Below, piece after piece: positions 35,118 to 42,976 of a stretch of 64,000 nt of DNA. The stretch's first letter is position 1, and every line of letters begins with the position of its first letter. The stretch covers positions 143,158-207,157 of the forward strand of contig DFXY01000004.1 of the NCBI GenBank assembly GCA_002381945.1, given 5' to 3'. The DNA is from Bacteriovoracaceae bacterium UBA4096 (GTDB lineage: Bacteria; Bdellovibrionota; Bacteriovoracia; Bacteriovoracales; Bacteriovoracaceae). Made by a program: the position numbers and the translations under genes. The notes under the pieces were generated by a model that searched no databases, was not told where the DNA came from, and worked only from the letters and a program-made list of their open reading frames with translations.

Positions 35118-35704
35118 TCCTCCTTCTCTTTACGAATGTAAATTCCCCAAGGATTGGCTTTTGTTCTTGTGCCACTCCCAAAATGCAGCTGGAGCTTAAG
35201 TCCTCCTGCTGCTTTCAGTCCTTGAATACTTGTGATCCGTTCGCCTTGAACTATGGCTAACTGCTTTTCGATATCCACGTCAATTTTTTCAGGGAACACT
35301 TTTTGTGAAACAAGTTTCGCCGTTGAAAATTTGCTAATATTCGAAGCTGCCTCTTTAAAGGCCTTAAGACTGTCCGGCATGATGAAACTTTCAGACTCTT
35401 TAAGCTTCTTGATGACCGTATCAGGTTCCCACTGATATCTTTTCTCCAAGTAGCTTTTGATCCCCTCCTTTATTTGATCTTCAGCAGAAGGGGTCATAAT
35501 TTTCTCTAGTGCCTTACCGTCTGGTCCGAGAGTAATTACCAGTGGTTCTTTGCTAAGCTGCATAGTAAGAACCCCAAGCGTAAGCAGACTCAGGACCATT
35601 GCCGAGATGGCAAAGATCTTCAGAAACTGATTAGAGTGAGAAAGCTCTCCGATAAATTTTGGGACGCGACTCGACCTTAAAGCAATAACCTGTGCTTGTT
35701 GCAT
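35114..35704 (-). CDS. TraE/VirB8-like inner-membrane T4SS protein
   Basis: A 196-residue protein with one N-terminal membrane segment (about 29-50, IFAISAMVLSLLTLGVLTM) and a periplasmic domain with the NTF2-like VirB8/TraE pattern (YLEKRYQWEPDTVIKKLKES, IVQGERITSIQGLKAAG). VirB8-like proteins nucleate T4SS assembly. The sequence is nearer the F-type TraE size (about 190) than Agrobacterium VirB8 (about 237). SD AAGGA is present. Confidence 0.82.
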   Translation of the reverse strand: MQQAQVIALRSSRVPKFIGELSHSNQFLKIFAISAMVLSLLTLGVLTMQLSKEPLVITLGPDGKALEKIMTPSAEDQIKEGIKSYLEKRYQWEPDTVIKKLKESESFIMPDSLKAFKEAASNISKFSTAKLVSQKVFPEKIDVDIEKQLAIVQGERITSIQGLKAAGGLKLQLHFGSGTRTKANPWGIYIRKEKEE

Positions 35705-35728
35705 AACTGATCCTTTTTTAGGTTTTAT

Positions 35729-36598
35729 TTAGTTCGACTTGTTTCTACGTAATTGCCCAGCTTTGCCTTGGACAAAAGAGCCTGCGGTATTAATCGCATT
35801 TCTGGAAGTTCGAGCAACCATCATAGATTTAGCGGGAGTTGCTATTATTGCACCAGCCGCTGCTGCTCCAATGGTAGAGGACATTGACTGAATTCCGCTT
35901 CCTACTAACGATTTGACCATCATTGGAGTCATTAACATTGCCACCGAGATTACGAAGTTCATAACTATCAAAGTAAGATAGTTCCCCTCCGCTTGGTAGG
36001 CGTCTCCAAATGAAAGCGCTGAAAGCATAGCTCCTAAAATGGCCCATACGATCTTCCAGCAAGCCACCTCAATCATTCCCTTGAACAAATTTTTCGTTAT
36101 CTGCGAAGTTCCTTCAAAAATGTTAAACAACAGCATTAATGGCGCAGCTATTAGAAAAAAGGTCCAAAAGAAGTGATACATGGCCACGGTCAGATAGCGA
36201 GCAACATACAAAATTAAAAAACTGATGAATGACAGAACGGCTATAATTAGATCATTAAATTGAAGAAGGATACTTGTTGGAGTTACAGAATAATTTTCTG
36301 ATTTCTCTTCTGCCATCCTGATGATGGTATCCAGACTATTCAATTTATCGACCCGCTCAGCGATTCCATCGGCCACTGATACAATTGCCTTAGCTATGTC
36401 TGGGAATGCCACTAGCAATATTGTTGCAATTATAGTCCGTTTCAGTACATCAAGAAATTCAGGACTTCCACTTGGAGACTTGAACCATGTAACTGCGATA
36501 GCTAGTGAGAAAAAAACAGGCAAAAGCAAATAGTACATTAAGACAAAATCTTGATGCAGGTCACGCATCAAAGAGCCGAGCAATTCAAACTGCGGCAT
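35729..36598 (-). CDS. VirB6/TrbL-like polytopic membrane protein
   Basis: A 289-residue protein with about 6 membrane segments (for example 20-39, 52-72, 113-131, 137-160, 177-196, 206-226). The segment YHFFWTFFLIAAPLMLLFNIFEGTSQ fits the VirB6/TrbL family, which forms the inner-membrane channel. The C-terminal tail is basic and cytoplasmic. SD AAGGAG is 6 nt upstream. It lies between VirB5-like and VirB8-like genes. Confidence 0.82.
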   Translation of the reverse strand: MPQFELLGSLMRDLHQDFVLMYYLLLPVFFSLAIAVTWFKSPSGSPEFLDVLKRTIIATILLVAFPDIAKAIVSVADGIAERVDKLNSLDTIIRMAEEKSENYSVTPTSILLQFNDLIIAVLSFISFLILYVARYLTVAMYHFFWTFFLIAAPLMLLFNIFEGTSQITKNLFKGMIEVACWKIVWAILGAMLSALSFGDAYQAEGNYLTLIVMNFVISVAMLMTPMMVKSLVGSGIQSMSSTIGAAAAGAIIATPAKSMMVARTSRNAINTAGSFVQGKAGQLRRNKSN

Positions 36599-36607
36599 AA
36601 TTGCTCC

Positions 36608-37312
36608 TTACATCTCCTTTAAAGATGGTAAATTGGTTTCTTTCGGCAGAGTGCTTAGGGCGCTACTTAAGCCTTCATACTGAGTTTTAAACTGTGCTGA
36701 CTGAAGTTTTTCTTTTCTGGTTGCAAGCGCCATGTTCTGGCCCATCATTTTTAACATCATAGAATTAGTTCTAAGAACCTGTGTGCTTACTCCAATAAGA
36801 ACAGCTAAGGACTCAGCCGTTAACTTTGCTGCTCCTTGTGGGCTTACATTCTGTGCATGGGCTATAATCCGCTTGGCCTCAATATCAACGTCATCTGCAT
36901 AACGAAAAAGAGTTCCATTCATGGCTATACTTTCAGAGGCTGCTTTGTCTTGTGCCTCCTGAAGTCTGGACTCACTACTATGGGGTATCTTCCCATAAAG
37001 TTCTTCAATAGCTCTTTGTACACTGGCCGCGTCCTCTAAGTTCCCAAAAATACCTGGATTAAACTTTGGATTAATAATCCTTAGAATTTGCAGCCCATGT
37101 CTGATTCCGCTGTTCAGATCTTTCATTAATCCAAGATGATCCTTGCTGCTCTGATAAATCATCCTTAATTCATGCAATTGTTGAATTGTCTGAATGAGAA
37201 TCTTCGTAAGAACAACAACATCTCCTCCAAATAAATCAGCCCTGGCCGGTGTGCTGAATGAAACCCCCAAGAAAAGAAGCAGGCAACAGAGAGTTCCTTT
37301 AATGTATTTCAT
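36608..37312 (-). CDS. VirB5/TrbJ-like exported T4SS protein
   Basis: A 234-residue exported, alpha-helical protein. The signal peptide MKYIKGTLCCLLLFLGVSFSTPARA is followed by TKILIQTIQQLHELRMIYQSSKDH and a long helical body, as in VirB5/TrbJ minor pilins or adhesins. ATG 37312 is used because a G-rich SD lies 7 nt upstream and the signal peptide starts there; the longer frame has no SD. It overlaps the VirB4 gene end by 14 nt. Confidence 0.8.
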   Translation of the reverse strand: MKYIKGTLCCLLLFLGVSFSTPARADLFGGDVVVLTKILIQTIQQLHELRMIYQSSKDHLGLMKDLNSGIRHGLQILRIINPKFNPGIFGNLEDAASVQRAIEELYGKIPHSSESRLQEAQDKAASESIAMNGTLFRYADDVDIEAKRIIAHAQNVSPQGAAKLTAESLAVLIGVSTQVLRTNSMMLKMMGQNMALATRKEKLQSAQFKTQYEGLSSALSTLPKETNLPSLKEM

Positions 37313-39827
37313 GATCTTTCCCCCCCGGTTTGCCACGAGCTACGCCGTTCGGGTATTCATCGGCAGCTTTCTGAATAGCATCTTCTAACGTAAGACCCTT
37401 GCGAGAAAGTTCTGATAAATATTTATTATCGGAGGCATCACTGGTTGAGAGCCAATACTCATAAGGACTCGGATAGATCCTGACGACCTGTCTGTGGTCT
37501 CCTTCAATCATAAATCCTTCAGAGTACTCACCCTTTTTTTGCTCTAATGAGCTAATCAGGGCCAGCTCCTGTGAGTTCAATTTAAGGGCCTTCCTGAGAA
37601 TTTCAGAATCTCCTCGTTGAAGCATCACGAACTTTGTTGCGGTATTGTTCAGAATTGCAGATCCGATTGGACTTGCAATAATTTCTTCAACTCCTTGAGT
37701 GATGAAAGTTATTCCTGAACCAGATTTTCTGAGAGTCCTCGCACAATACTCCATGAAATTTGCAGCAGCTTGAGACTTCAGCAGCTCCCATGCCTCATCC
37801 AAGATGATCCTCTTCTTGTTAACCTTGTCACCTTCTACTTGAGTGAGAATAAAATCTGTAAGGATCAAAATCATCACACTCTGAAGATCGGGGTAACTAG
37901 AAAGCCCTTTAAGATCGAAAGTACAAATTGCAGCATCGGTTCTCAAAGATCCAGGACCATCCAACAGCTTTCCGTATGGACGACTGCCGGTCCACATATA
38001 CAGCATTTTAGAAATTGCTTTCATAGTGGGCTCTGAAGATTCCTTTAACTTCTCTGACAAATCAGAAAGTGTGGGGGCAATTTTCAGCTTCCGTTTATCT
38101 TCATAAACTTCAATAATGGCCTTCTCTAAAAGAACTCTGTCCAGCTTCGGAAGCTTTGAATCATTATTTTCAGCCACCATACTTTCAATAATAGCGAGTA
38201 ATGACTTAAGCTTTTGATCAGAAGGCTCTTGTGAAGGGTCCTGCAAATCAAACGGATTCAGCTTATATTGGTCCGAAAGATTTACATCGAGATACTGCCC
38301 TCCCAAGGATTCCGTCAGCTTTTTATAAGATCCACCGATATCAATAATAAAAACTCTTAAGTCTCTCGCCAGCTCTTGTAGTAAGATACAATTGTTCAAA
38401 AAGCTTTTACCTGCGCCCGATGAGCCCGTTACTAAAGAGTTATAGTTCGGAAGCCCAGGATCAAAAGGATTAAAACTCACCAGTCCATTAAGTCGATTCC
38501 TAAAAATCACGACCGGATCATTGTCGCCCTCCCGCGGACCATAGACAGGTAGAAAATCGGCCAGGTTATTGGTCTTAATCTTTCTGGCTCTTTCTTGATA
38601 CATAGGGGCAGCGGGTAGTGTGCCTTTAAACACCTTCCAAGCTCCCACAGTCTCTTCAAGTCCTTCTGCCCCTTGGAGTGATCGAAAACGCGCTAAAACC
38701 TCTCTTACGTGCCGATTGAGGGCCTTAGTTCCTTCAGGAGTGGCTGGCTCCCTGAGGATGACTGTCATTTGAGCTGCATAGATCCTCTGCCCGGTATTTA
38801 ATAGCTCTCTAATCAACTCCTCAGTGGAAGATAACTTACTTTCCGACTCAAGATCTGAAGCTTTATTTCCCTGAGTAACTGCCAAAGAATGTGCCATCTT
38901 TCTTTTTTGCTGCAGCTTTGACATTTCATTGGCCTGGGGAGGCACCTCTACGGTTAAAAGCAGATCATAATGAAACGGCAAACGAAGAAAATTTGAGAGC
39001 TGCCCCGCAAATGTAGTTTCAGGCAAAGTTTTTAAAGTGATCACCCTATGAAAAAAGGAGTCCAGGGTAAATTGCTCATAGCCGAGAACTAAATCACCAA
39101 AAACAATTTGTTCTCTCGGTGATGAAGAAGCCAGCCACTCCACTTCTGAAATCGTCGCATTATCTGAAACCACCTCTGAAGGACTGAATACAGCAGGAGC
39201 AGGTTCAAACCTAGACCTTTTAGGATTTAAGTAACTGTAAACTTTTTCTAGAATATCTCTTCTGCTTAACTTTTGAGAATTAAGTCCAAGAGACCCTAAA
39301 GAAGTTTGTAGAACATCCACGTTCTGCCAAAGGAGTTCAAGAGTTTCTTCATAAGCATTTTCGGCAATACTTGTGAATATCTCTGGCTTCTTAAAGAATG
39401 AAGGTTTCTTTGCACCAACAAACGGAACCTTTAAAAAGACCATAAGCTGTGGCCTATAAAGATCACCATTCTCTTCTGCGGTAACTAATCTCAGCTCGCG
39501 GAATTCCGCAATCTTTCTAACAATAGTATGAGAATCCTTCTTCCTCCCATTGATGTGGGTATCCAACATTTGAGAAAAATCTGATCCAACTCCTAAAAGA
39601 AATTGAATTGTGACACCTTCAGAAATTGAATTCAGGCAGGATCTCAGGCCTTGGGTGAAAACATTGATTTCATTTTCATCAAAACATTCGATATCCACCA
39701 GAGAAATTCGAAGTCCCGCAATTAATGAGCCATCATTTAGTACTACGTGAGCTCGGGGCTCTTCGTTGAATTCCCAGTAAGGGAGTTCTTCAGCGAGGCT
39801 GGCTTCGCTTGCTTTATTTTGTAACAT
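37299..39827 (-). CDS. VirB4/TraC-like T4SS ATPase
   Basis: An 842-residue ATPase. The N-terminal domain (1-420) is VirB4/TraC-like. Walker A is GSSGAGKSFLNN near residue 470, and Walker B is RIILDEAWELL near 678, followed by ITQGVEEI. VirB4 powers pilus assembly and substrate passage; it is the only T4SS assembly ATPase here, since no VirB11 homologue is visible. SD GGGAG is present. It overlaps the VirB3-like gene by 14 nt. Confidence 0.92.
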   Translation of the reverse strand: MLQNKASEASLAEELPYWEFNEEPRAHVVLNDGSLIAGLRISLVDIECFDENEINVFTQGLRSCLNSISEGVTIQFLLGVGSDFSQMLDTHINGRKKDSHTIVRKIAEFRELRLVTAEENGDLYRPQLMVFLKVPFVGAKKPSFFKKPEIFTSIAENAYEETLELLWQNVDVLQTSLGSLGLNSQKLSRRDILEKVYSYLNPKRSRFEPAPAVFSPSEVVSDNATISEVEWLASSSPREQIVFGDLVLGYEQFTLDSFFHRVITLKTLPETTFAGQLSNFLRLPFHYDLLLTVEVPPQANEMSKLQQKRKMAHSLAVTQGNKASDLESESKLSSTEELIRELLNTGQRIYAAQMTVILREPATPEGTKALNRHVREVLARFRSLQGAEGLEETVGAWKVFKGTLPAAPMYQERARKIKTNNLADFLPVYGPREGDNDPVVIFRNRLNGLVSFNPFDPGLPNYNSLVTGSSGAGKSFLNNCILLQELARDLRVFIIDIGGSYKKLTESLGGQYLDVNLSDQYKLNPFDLQDPSQEPSDQKLKSLLAIIESMVAENNDSKLPKLDRVLLEKAIIEVYEDKRKLKIAPTLSDLSEKLKESSEPTMKAISKMLYMWTGSRPYGKLLDGPGSLRTDAAICTFDLKGLSSYPDLQSVMILILTDFILTQVEGDKVNKKRIILDEAWELLKSQAAANFMEYCARTLRKSGSGITFITQGVEEIIASPIGSAILNNTATKFVMLQRGDSEILRKALKLNSQELALISSLEQKKGEYSEGFMIEGDHRQVVRIYPSPYEYWLSTSDASDNKYLSELSRKGLTLEDAIQKAADEYPNGVARGKPGGKDHEIH

Positions 39828-40143
39828 TTTTTACTCCCTTAAATTTTCTGTAAAAGCGATCCACGCCCCCCGAGCAATAGTAAGCAGGGCGAATAATAAA
39901 TTCCCCAAAATGCTGGATATAACTATCAGGTCTGCCTCTCTTCACGAAGAAGAGAAGCAGTGCCAATGATATTGTTGTTCCCCAAACAAGTGGATAACGA
40001 AAGCTGGTAGAGCCAAAAATAAGATTGGTCATCCCCAGATTAAAGAAAATAAGCAATAAGTCTGGGAGTTCGTAACCAAACAGTTTGCTTTTCATCTCGA
40101 GGGCACGAGGCACCTTAGTTGTTAGTAGTCCTTCATCTTCCAT
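39814..40143 (-). CDS. VirB3/TraL-like T4SS protein
   Basis: A 109-residue membrane protein. Two hydrophobic stretches at about 27-43 and 52-67 (LLLIFFNLGMTNLIF and WGTTISLALLLFFV) are followed by KRGRPDSYIQHFGEFIIRP. The arrangement pilin, VirB3, VirB4 is standard. The RGRPDSY-like sequence after the second segment fits the TraL/VirB3 family. SD GAGGT is present. Confidence 0.8.
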   Translation of the reverse strand: MEDEGLLTTKVPRALEMKSKLFGYELPDLLLIFFNLGMTNLIFGSTSFRYPLVWGTTISLALLLFFVKRGRPDSYIQHFGEFIIRPAYYCSGGVDRFYRKFKGVKNVTK

Positions 40144-40151
40144 ATAAACCT

Positions 40152-40439
40152 CTATCTGACAGTCTGTGCAATGAAGTCAACGATTCCTTGGGCCCCAAAC
40201 CCAATCATGCAGCCGACAACAGAGTAAGCAATGTGTTGTTTCGCATTTGGATTTCCAGTGAAAAACGAAATCCCAGCGATAGCAATTCCGATGACGGACA
40301 AAAGTGGCAGAATAACTCCCGTTAGCTTGGTTTTAATTCCCATCAAGCTTGTTTCTAATCCTGCGTGAGCTAGATCTGGGCAAAAAATCGCTATTACAAG
40401 GGCAACACTGAGCAGAAGATGCATTTTTTCTTTTTTCAT
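40152..40439 (-). CDS. virB2: VirB2/TrbC-like pilin
   Basis: A 95-residue prepilin. The signal peptide ends at LAHAG (about residues 1-26). Two long hydrophobic helices follow (TGVILPLLSVIGIAIAGISFF and AYSVVGCMIGFGAQGIVDFI) separated by a short polar loop GNPNAKQH, the VirB2/TrbC pattern. SD AAAGGAG is present. It is the T4SS pilus subunit. Confidence 0.88.
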   Translation of the reverse strand: MKKEKMHLLLSVALVIAIFCPDLAHAGLETSLMGIKTKLTGVILPLLSVIGIAIAGISFFTGNPNAKQHIAYSVVGCMIGFGAQGIVDFIAQTVR

Positions 40440-40456
40440 AAAAACTCCTTTAAACT

Positions 40457-40855
40457 TTAAGCGACATTGCTTTTAATTTGATTATCTGTTCCTGATGTTT
40501 CAGGAATTAAATTCATAAATATAATCTTCTCAAAAAGATCAAATTTGATCGCAAGGTGAAGTTTGTCTTCCGTAGTAGAAGCATTTCCAACAACATTCCA
40601 AAGATATTGTGTTTTCGGATTCGGAAGCCTGTTAGCTTCTCTGGTCATAATCAAGAATTCATTTGAACTTCCACGCTTTGGCACAACATAGAACCTTTCA
40701 TTCACAAATGACCAAAGCCTCAGACAGTAGGAGCTGTTGTCATCTTTCATAAAGGCAATACCAACATTTCTCTTTGTCTTCTGCCCTTGTTCACCCAAGA
40801 AAGCCTGAAATTTGTAATATGGTTTAGCATCTAGCAATTTTGTAAACTCATTCAT
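40457..40855 (-). CDS. Unknown protein in the transfer operon
   Basis: A 132-residue soluble protein with no recognisable family. It has beta-rich stretches (FYVVPKRGSSNEFLIMTRE) and no signal peptide. I chose ATG 40855 since TTGGAG lies upstream; the frame extends to 40876 without an SD. It lies between the sigma-like gene and the pilin, so it may be a cytoplasmic regulator or accessory protein. Confidence 0.6.
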   Translation of the reverse strand: MNEFTKLLDAKPYYKFQAFLGEQGQKTKRNVGIAFMKDDNSSYCLRLWSFVNERFYVVPKRGSSNEFLIMTREANRLPNPKTQYLWNVVGNASTTEDKLHLAIKFDLFEKIIFMNLIPETSGTDNQIKSNVA

Positions 40856-40879
40856 AAATTCTCCAATATGCTTCATGGT

Positions 40880-41125
40880 CTAAGCTGCAAGCATAGGACA
40901 AAGGGTTAGACTGAATCCAGGGTGACGCAAGCAGAACCTACGAAGTTCCTCTTGTGATCTTTTAATTGCTACATCAACTTCGATCCATTTCATTTCTAAA
41001 ACTTGGGCGATCTCTTCAATGCTCATATTCTCCCAAAAGCGAAAAATCAGAATCTGCCTATCGACTAAGTCCAAAAGTTGCAAACCGGTTTTCATAATCG
41101 AAATATCAGTATTAGTAAATTTCAC
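40880..41125 (-). CDS. Sigma-70 region 4-like small HTH protein
   Basis: An 81-residue protein. ILIFRFWENMSIEEIAQVLEMKWIEVDVAIKRSQEELRRF (about 26-65) matches the region 4 HTH of extracytoplasmic sigma factors, without regions 2 or 3. It starts with GTG 41125, 5 nt after AAGGAG. It may act as a small regulator of transfer or as a relic of a sigma factor. It belongs to the transfer operon by strand and close spacing. Confidence 0.6.
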   Translation of the reverse strand: MKFTNTDISIMKTGLQLLDLVDRQILIFRFWENMSIEEIAQVLEMKWIEVDVAIKRSQEELRRFCLRHPGFSLTLCPMLAA

Positions 41126-41134
41126 AACGTCTCC

Positions 41135-41269
41135 TTAAAGTTGGTGATAATGAAGCGCAAGAAGTTTAATAAAAGCTTCGTCCTTCAATTGTTCCAGTGT
41201 CTTTACGATTTTTGGCTCTCCACTGCGTGGCTTGAGTTTCTCTTTGATATAGTTAAAAATCTTTTTCAT
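41135..41269 (-). CDS. Small 44-residue protein in the transfer operon
   Basis: ATG 41269 is preceded by GGGAG at a suitable distance and the frame runs 44 codons to TAA at 41135. The product starts MKKIFNYIKEKLKPRSG and is basic and helical. Spacing to the next gene (9 bp) and gene order support it as real. No function can be assigned. Confidence 0.5.
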   Translation of the reverse strand: MKKIFNYIKEKLKPRSGEPKIVKTLEQLKDEAFIKLLALHYHQL

Positions 41270-41321
41270 GCTGCTCTCCCTGGTGGAGACAATTGCCTCC
41301 ACCTTTGTTTAAAGTTGGTAA

Positions 41322-41933
41322 TTATTCGTTGATGATCTCAAGGCCTTCGACATTGATTGAGTTTGGATCTACTTGCCGTGTATAATATTGGACCCAAGTG
41401 AAAACATCATCATTGAAGGCTTTGATTGAATAGAACTGGGACTCTTTAATATTCGAATGTCGTGTGAATATTTTTGGCTCACGGTTATCGCTGTATTTGG
41501 TAATTCCTGTCATTTGCACGAAAGAATCTTTCTCTTTATATTCAGCAACCATGAAGCGTGAATCAAGCATGTTTAGATGCTCCTCTACCGTGAAAACTTT
41601 ATTCCACTGTAGATATTCATTCTCTTCTCCTTCGACCTGGTGTCCTCCACAGTCATTAAGGTTTTTCGTTTTTTCGTGGGTTAGATATTTTGTGCCATAT
41701 ACCTGCATCACGGTGCTCTCAATGGCCTGACGACACTTGAATTCATTTCCCTGTTCATCAGTGACAACCGACTGCACTCCAACAGTTAGAGAAAACATCC
41801 CTGGAAGCACGTATTCATAAGCGGTACGATTTTCAATCATCATTTCCCGATATTTCTCTTTTGAAATTTCTCCTGCTTGTGTTGATGAAAAAGCGGAAAG
41901 GGAAATAAAAGCTACTGTTACAAAATTCTTCAT
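41322..41933 (-). CDS. Exported protein, first gene of the transfer operon
   Basis: A 203-residue exported protein. The signal peptide MKNFVTVAFISLSAFSSTQAG ends in a plausible signal peptidase site. Mature part: VQSVVTDEQGNEFKCRQAIES and NLNDCGGHQVE with two Cys that could pair. No family is recognised. ATG 41933 has AGGAGG just upstream; the longer frame to 42059 lacks an SD and would run through the operator repeats. It may be a periplasmic transfer component. Confidence 0.7.
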   Translation of the reverse strand: MKNFVTVAFISLSAFSSTQAGEISKEKYREMMIENRTAYEYVLPGMFSLTVGVQSVVTDEQGNEFKCRQAIESTVMQVYGTKYLTHEKTKNLNDCGGHQVEGEENEYLQWNKVFTVEEHLNMLDSRFMVAEYKEKDSFVQMTGITKYSDNREPKIFTRHSNIKESQFYSIKAFNDDVFTWVQYYTRQVDPNSINVEGLEIINE

Positions 41934-41942
41934 TAGTCCTCC

Positions 41943-42100
41943 TGAGACTTTTGTTGTTGAGATCCCTCCTATTGCAAGCCCATGCCAAGTGGCCCAAAAG
42001 ATTGAGATTAACGCAAGGCCGTGAAATATTGGACTAAACCTCTCCTCGAGGAGTCTCACGATTTGAGACTATGAGACTGAGAGTCTCAAAAAGAGTCTCA
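41943..42100. promoter_or_regulatory. TGAGACT operator cluster of the transfer operon
   Basis: Six copies of TGAGACT: 41943-41949 (plus), 42052-42058 (minus), 42064-42070 (plus), 42072-42078 (plus), 42082-42088 (minus) and 42094-42100 (minus). They form inverted pairs, AGTCTCA-5-TGAGACT and TGAGACT-3-AGTCTCA. A 12-bp palindrome CTCCTCGAGGAG lies at 42042-42053. The same motif clusters upstream of the signalling operon (48587-48682). TTGGCAT-N3-CTTGCA at about 41970-41987 (minus) resembles a sigma-54 site but is one base short. Confidence 0.8.
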
Positions 42101-42132
42101 ACAACTACGAGGAGAAAACTCGTGAATGATGA

Positions 42133-42972
42133 TTAAGAAAAAATGAAGTGTCTGGAATCGGCTACTTCGCTGTAACCGATCTTTTGGTAAATGCTATTAG
42201 ACGTGGAATTTGAAAGATCAGTATATAATGTGCAAAATTTGTAACCGTTTTTGAGCATGAGCAGACTGAGTGATCCCACTACCGCTGAAGCATACCCATT
42301 TTGCCTGTATTCTGGAGGTGTATATACAGCCCTAATTGAAATTCCGTTTTGAGTAGGTCTTCCTGTATGCGCAACTGATACAGGAGTTTCACCATTCAGC
42401 CATAGGAATGCCGTTTTTGCTTGAATAGCTTTATCGGCCCATTCATTAGCAAAGGGCAGTTCAAATTTGTCTTTCTCCGGTAAGGACTCGCTACTAAACT
42501 CGTATAACCATTTCGCGATCAATGGTTTATCTCCGGAAAGCGCTGGTCTAAGGTGACCTTTAACTTTAGGCAAGAGAATATTATGAGCTTCGTAGATCTT
42601 CTGAACCATTCCTAGCTTTTGATTTTTGCCAGTCATCTTTGACCACTTGTCCGCAAAAATAGATGCCGACACTGTCGGCCCAACTACTCCTGGAAGATCC
42701 AGACCACTATCAAAAATGTGATTTGCCAAGAGTTCTAACTCTTTTTCTGATGCCTGAGTAACGATTAAATTATGTGGAGGAGTTTGAATTGCGGCAGCAG
42801 TTGTCCTTCCATCATTTGAAATCCGAAAAAGATGAATCGTGCCCTCAAAACTTAACATCGAAGTACACAATCCCAGCATCAGACTATATTCAGCCTCATT
42901 CGTATAAAGAAGAGAACTGGCCTCTTTTAAGAAAATCTCCGCTGAAGAATCTGTTAATATCTTAAAGTTCAA
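42133..42972 (-). CDS. GNAT-family acetyltransferase, last gene of the signalling operon
   Basis: A 279-residue protein. The C-terminal half has a GNAT pattern: AVYTPPEYRQNGYASAVVGSLSLLML (acetyl-CoA loop) and LYTDLSNSTSNSIYQKIGYSEV. The N-terminal half (1-130) is a second, degenerate GNAT-like or novel domain. The start is TTG 42972, 4 bp after the response regulator stop. In this operon it could acetylate the exported molecule (inference). Confidence 0.78.
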   Translation of the reverse strand: MNFKILTDSSAEIFLKEASSLLYTNEAEYSLMLGLCTSMLSFEGTIHLFRISNDGRTTAAAIQTPPHNLIVTQASEKELELLANHIFDSGLDLPGVVGPTVSASIFADKWSKMTGKNQKLGMVQKIYEAHNILLPKVKGHLRPALSGDKPLIAKWLYEFSSESLPEKDKFELPFANEWADKAIQAKTAFLWLNGETPVSVAHTGRPTQNGISIRAVYTPPEYRQNGYASAVVGSLSLLMLKNGYKFCTLYTDLSNSTSNSIYQKIGYSEVADSRHFIFS

Positions 42973-42976
42973 AAAT

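Noticed and set aside
41965..41990. Sigma-54 promoter TTGGCAT...CTTGCA before the transfer operon
   Set aside because: The spacing between the GG and GC elements is one base short, and sigma-54 is strict about spacing. Noted only as a possibility in the operator entry.
42107..42123. Small hairpin ACGAG/CTCGT between the GNAT gene and the operator cluster as a terminator
   Set aside because: Only five base pairs and no T-run on the minus strand.
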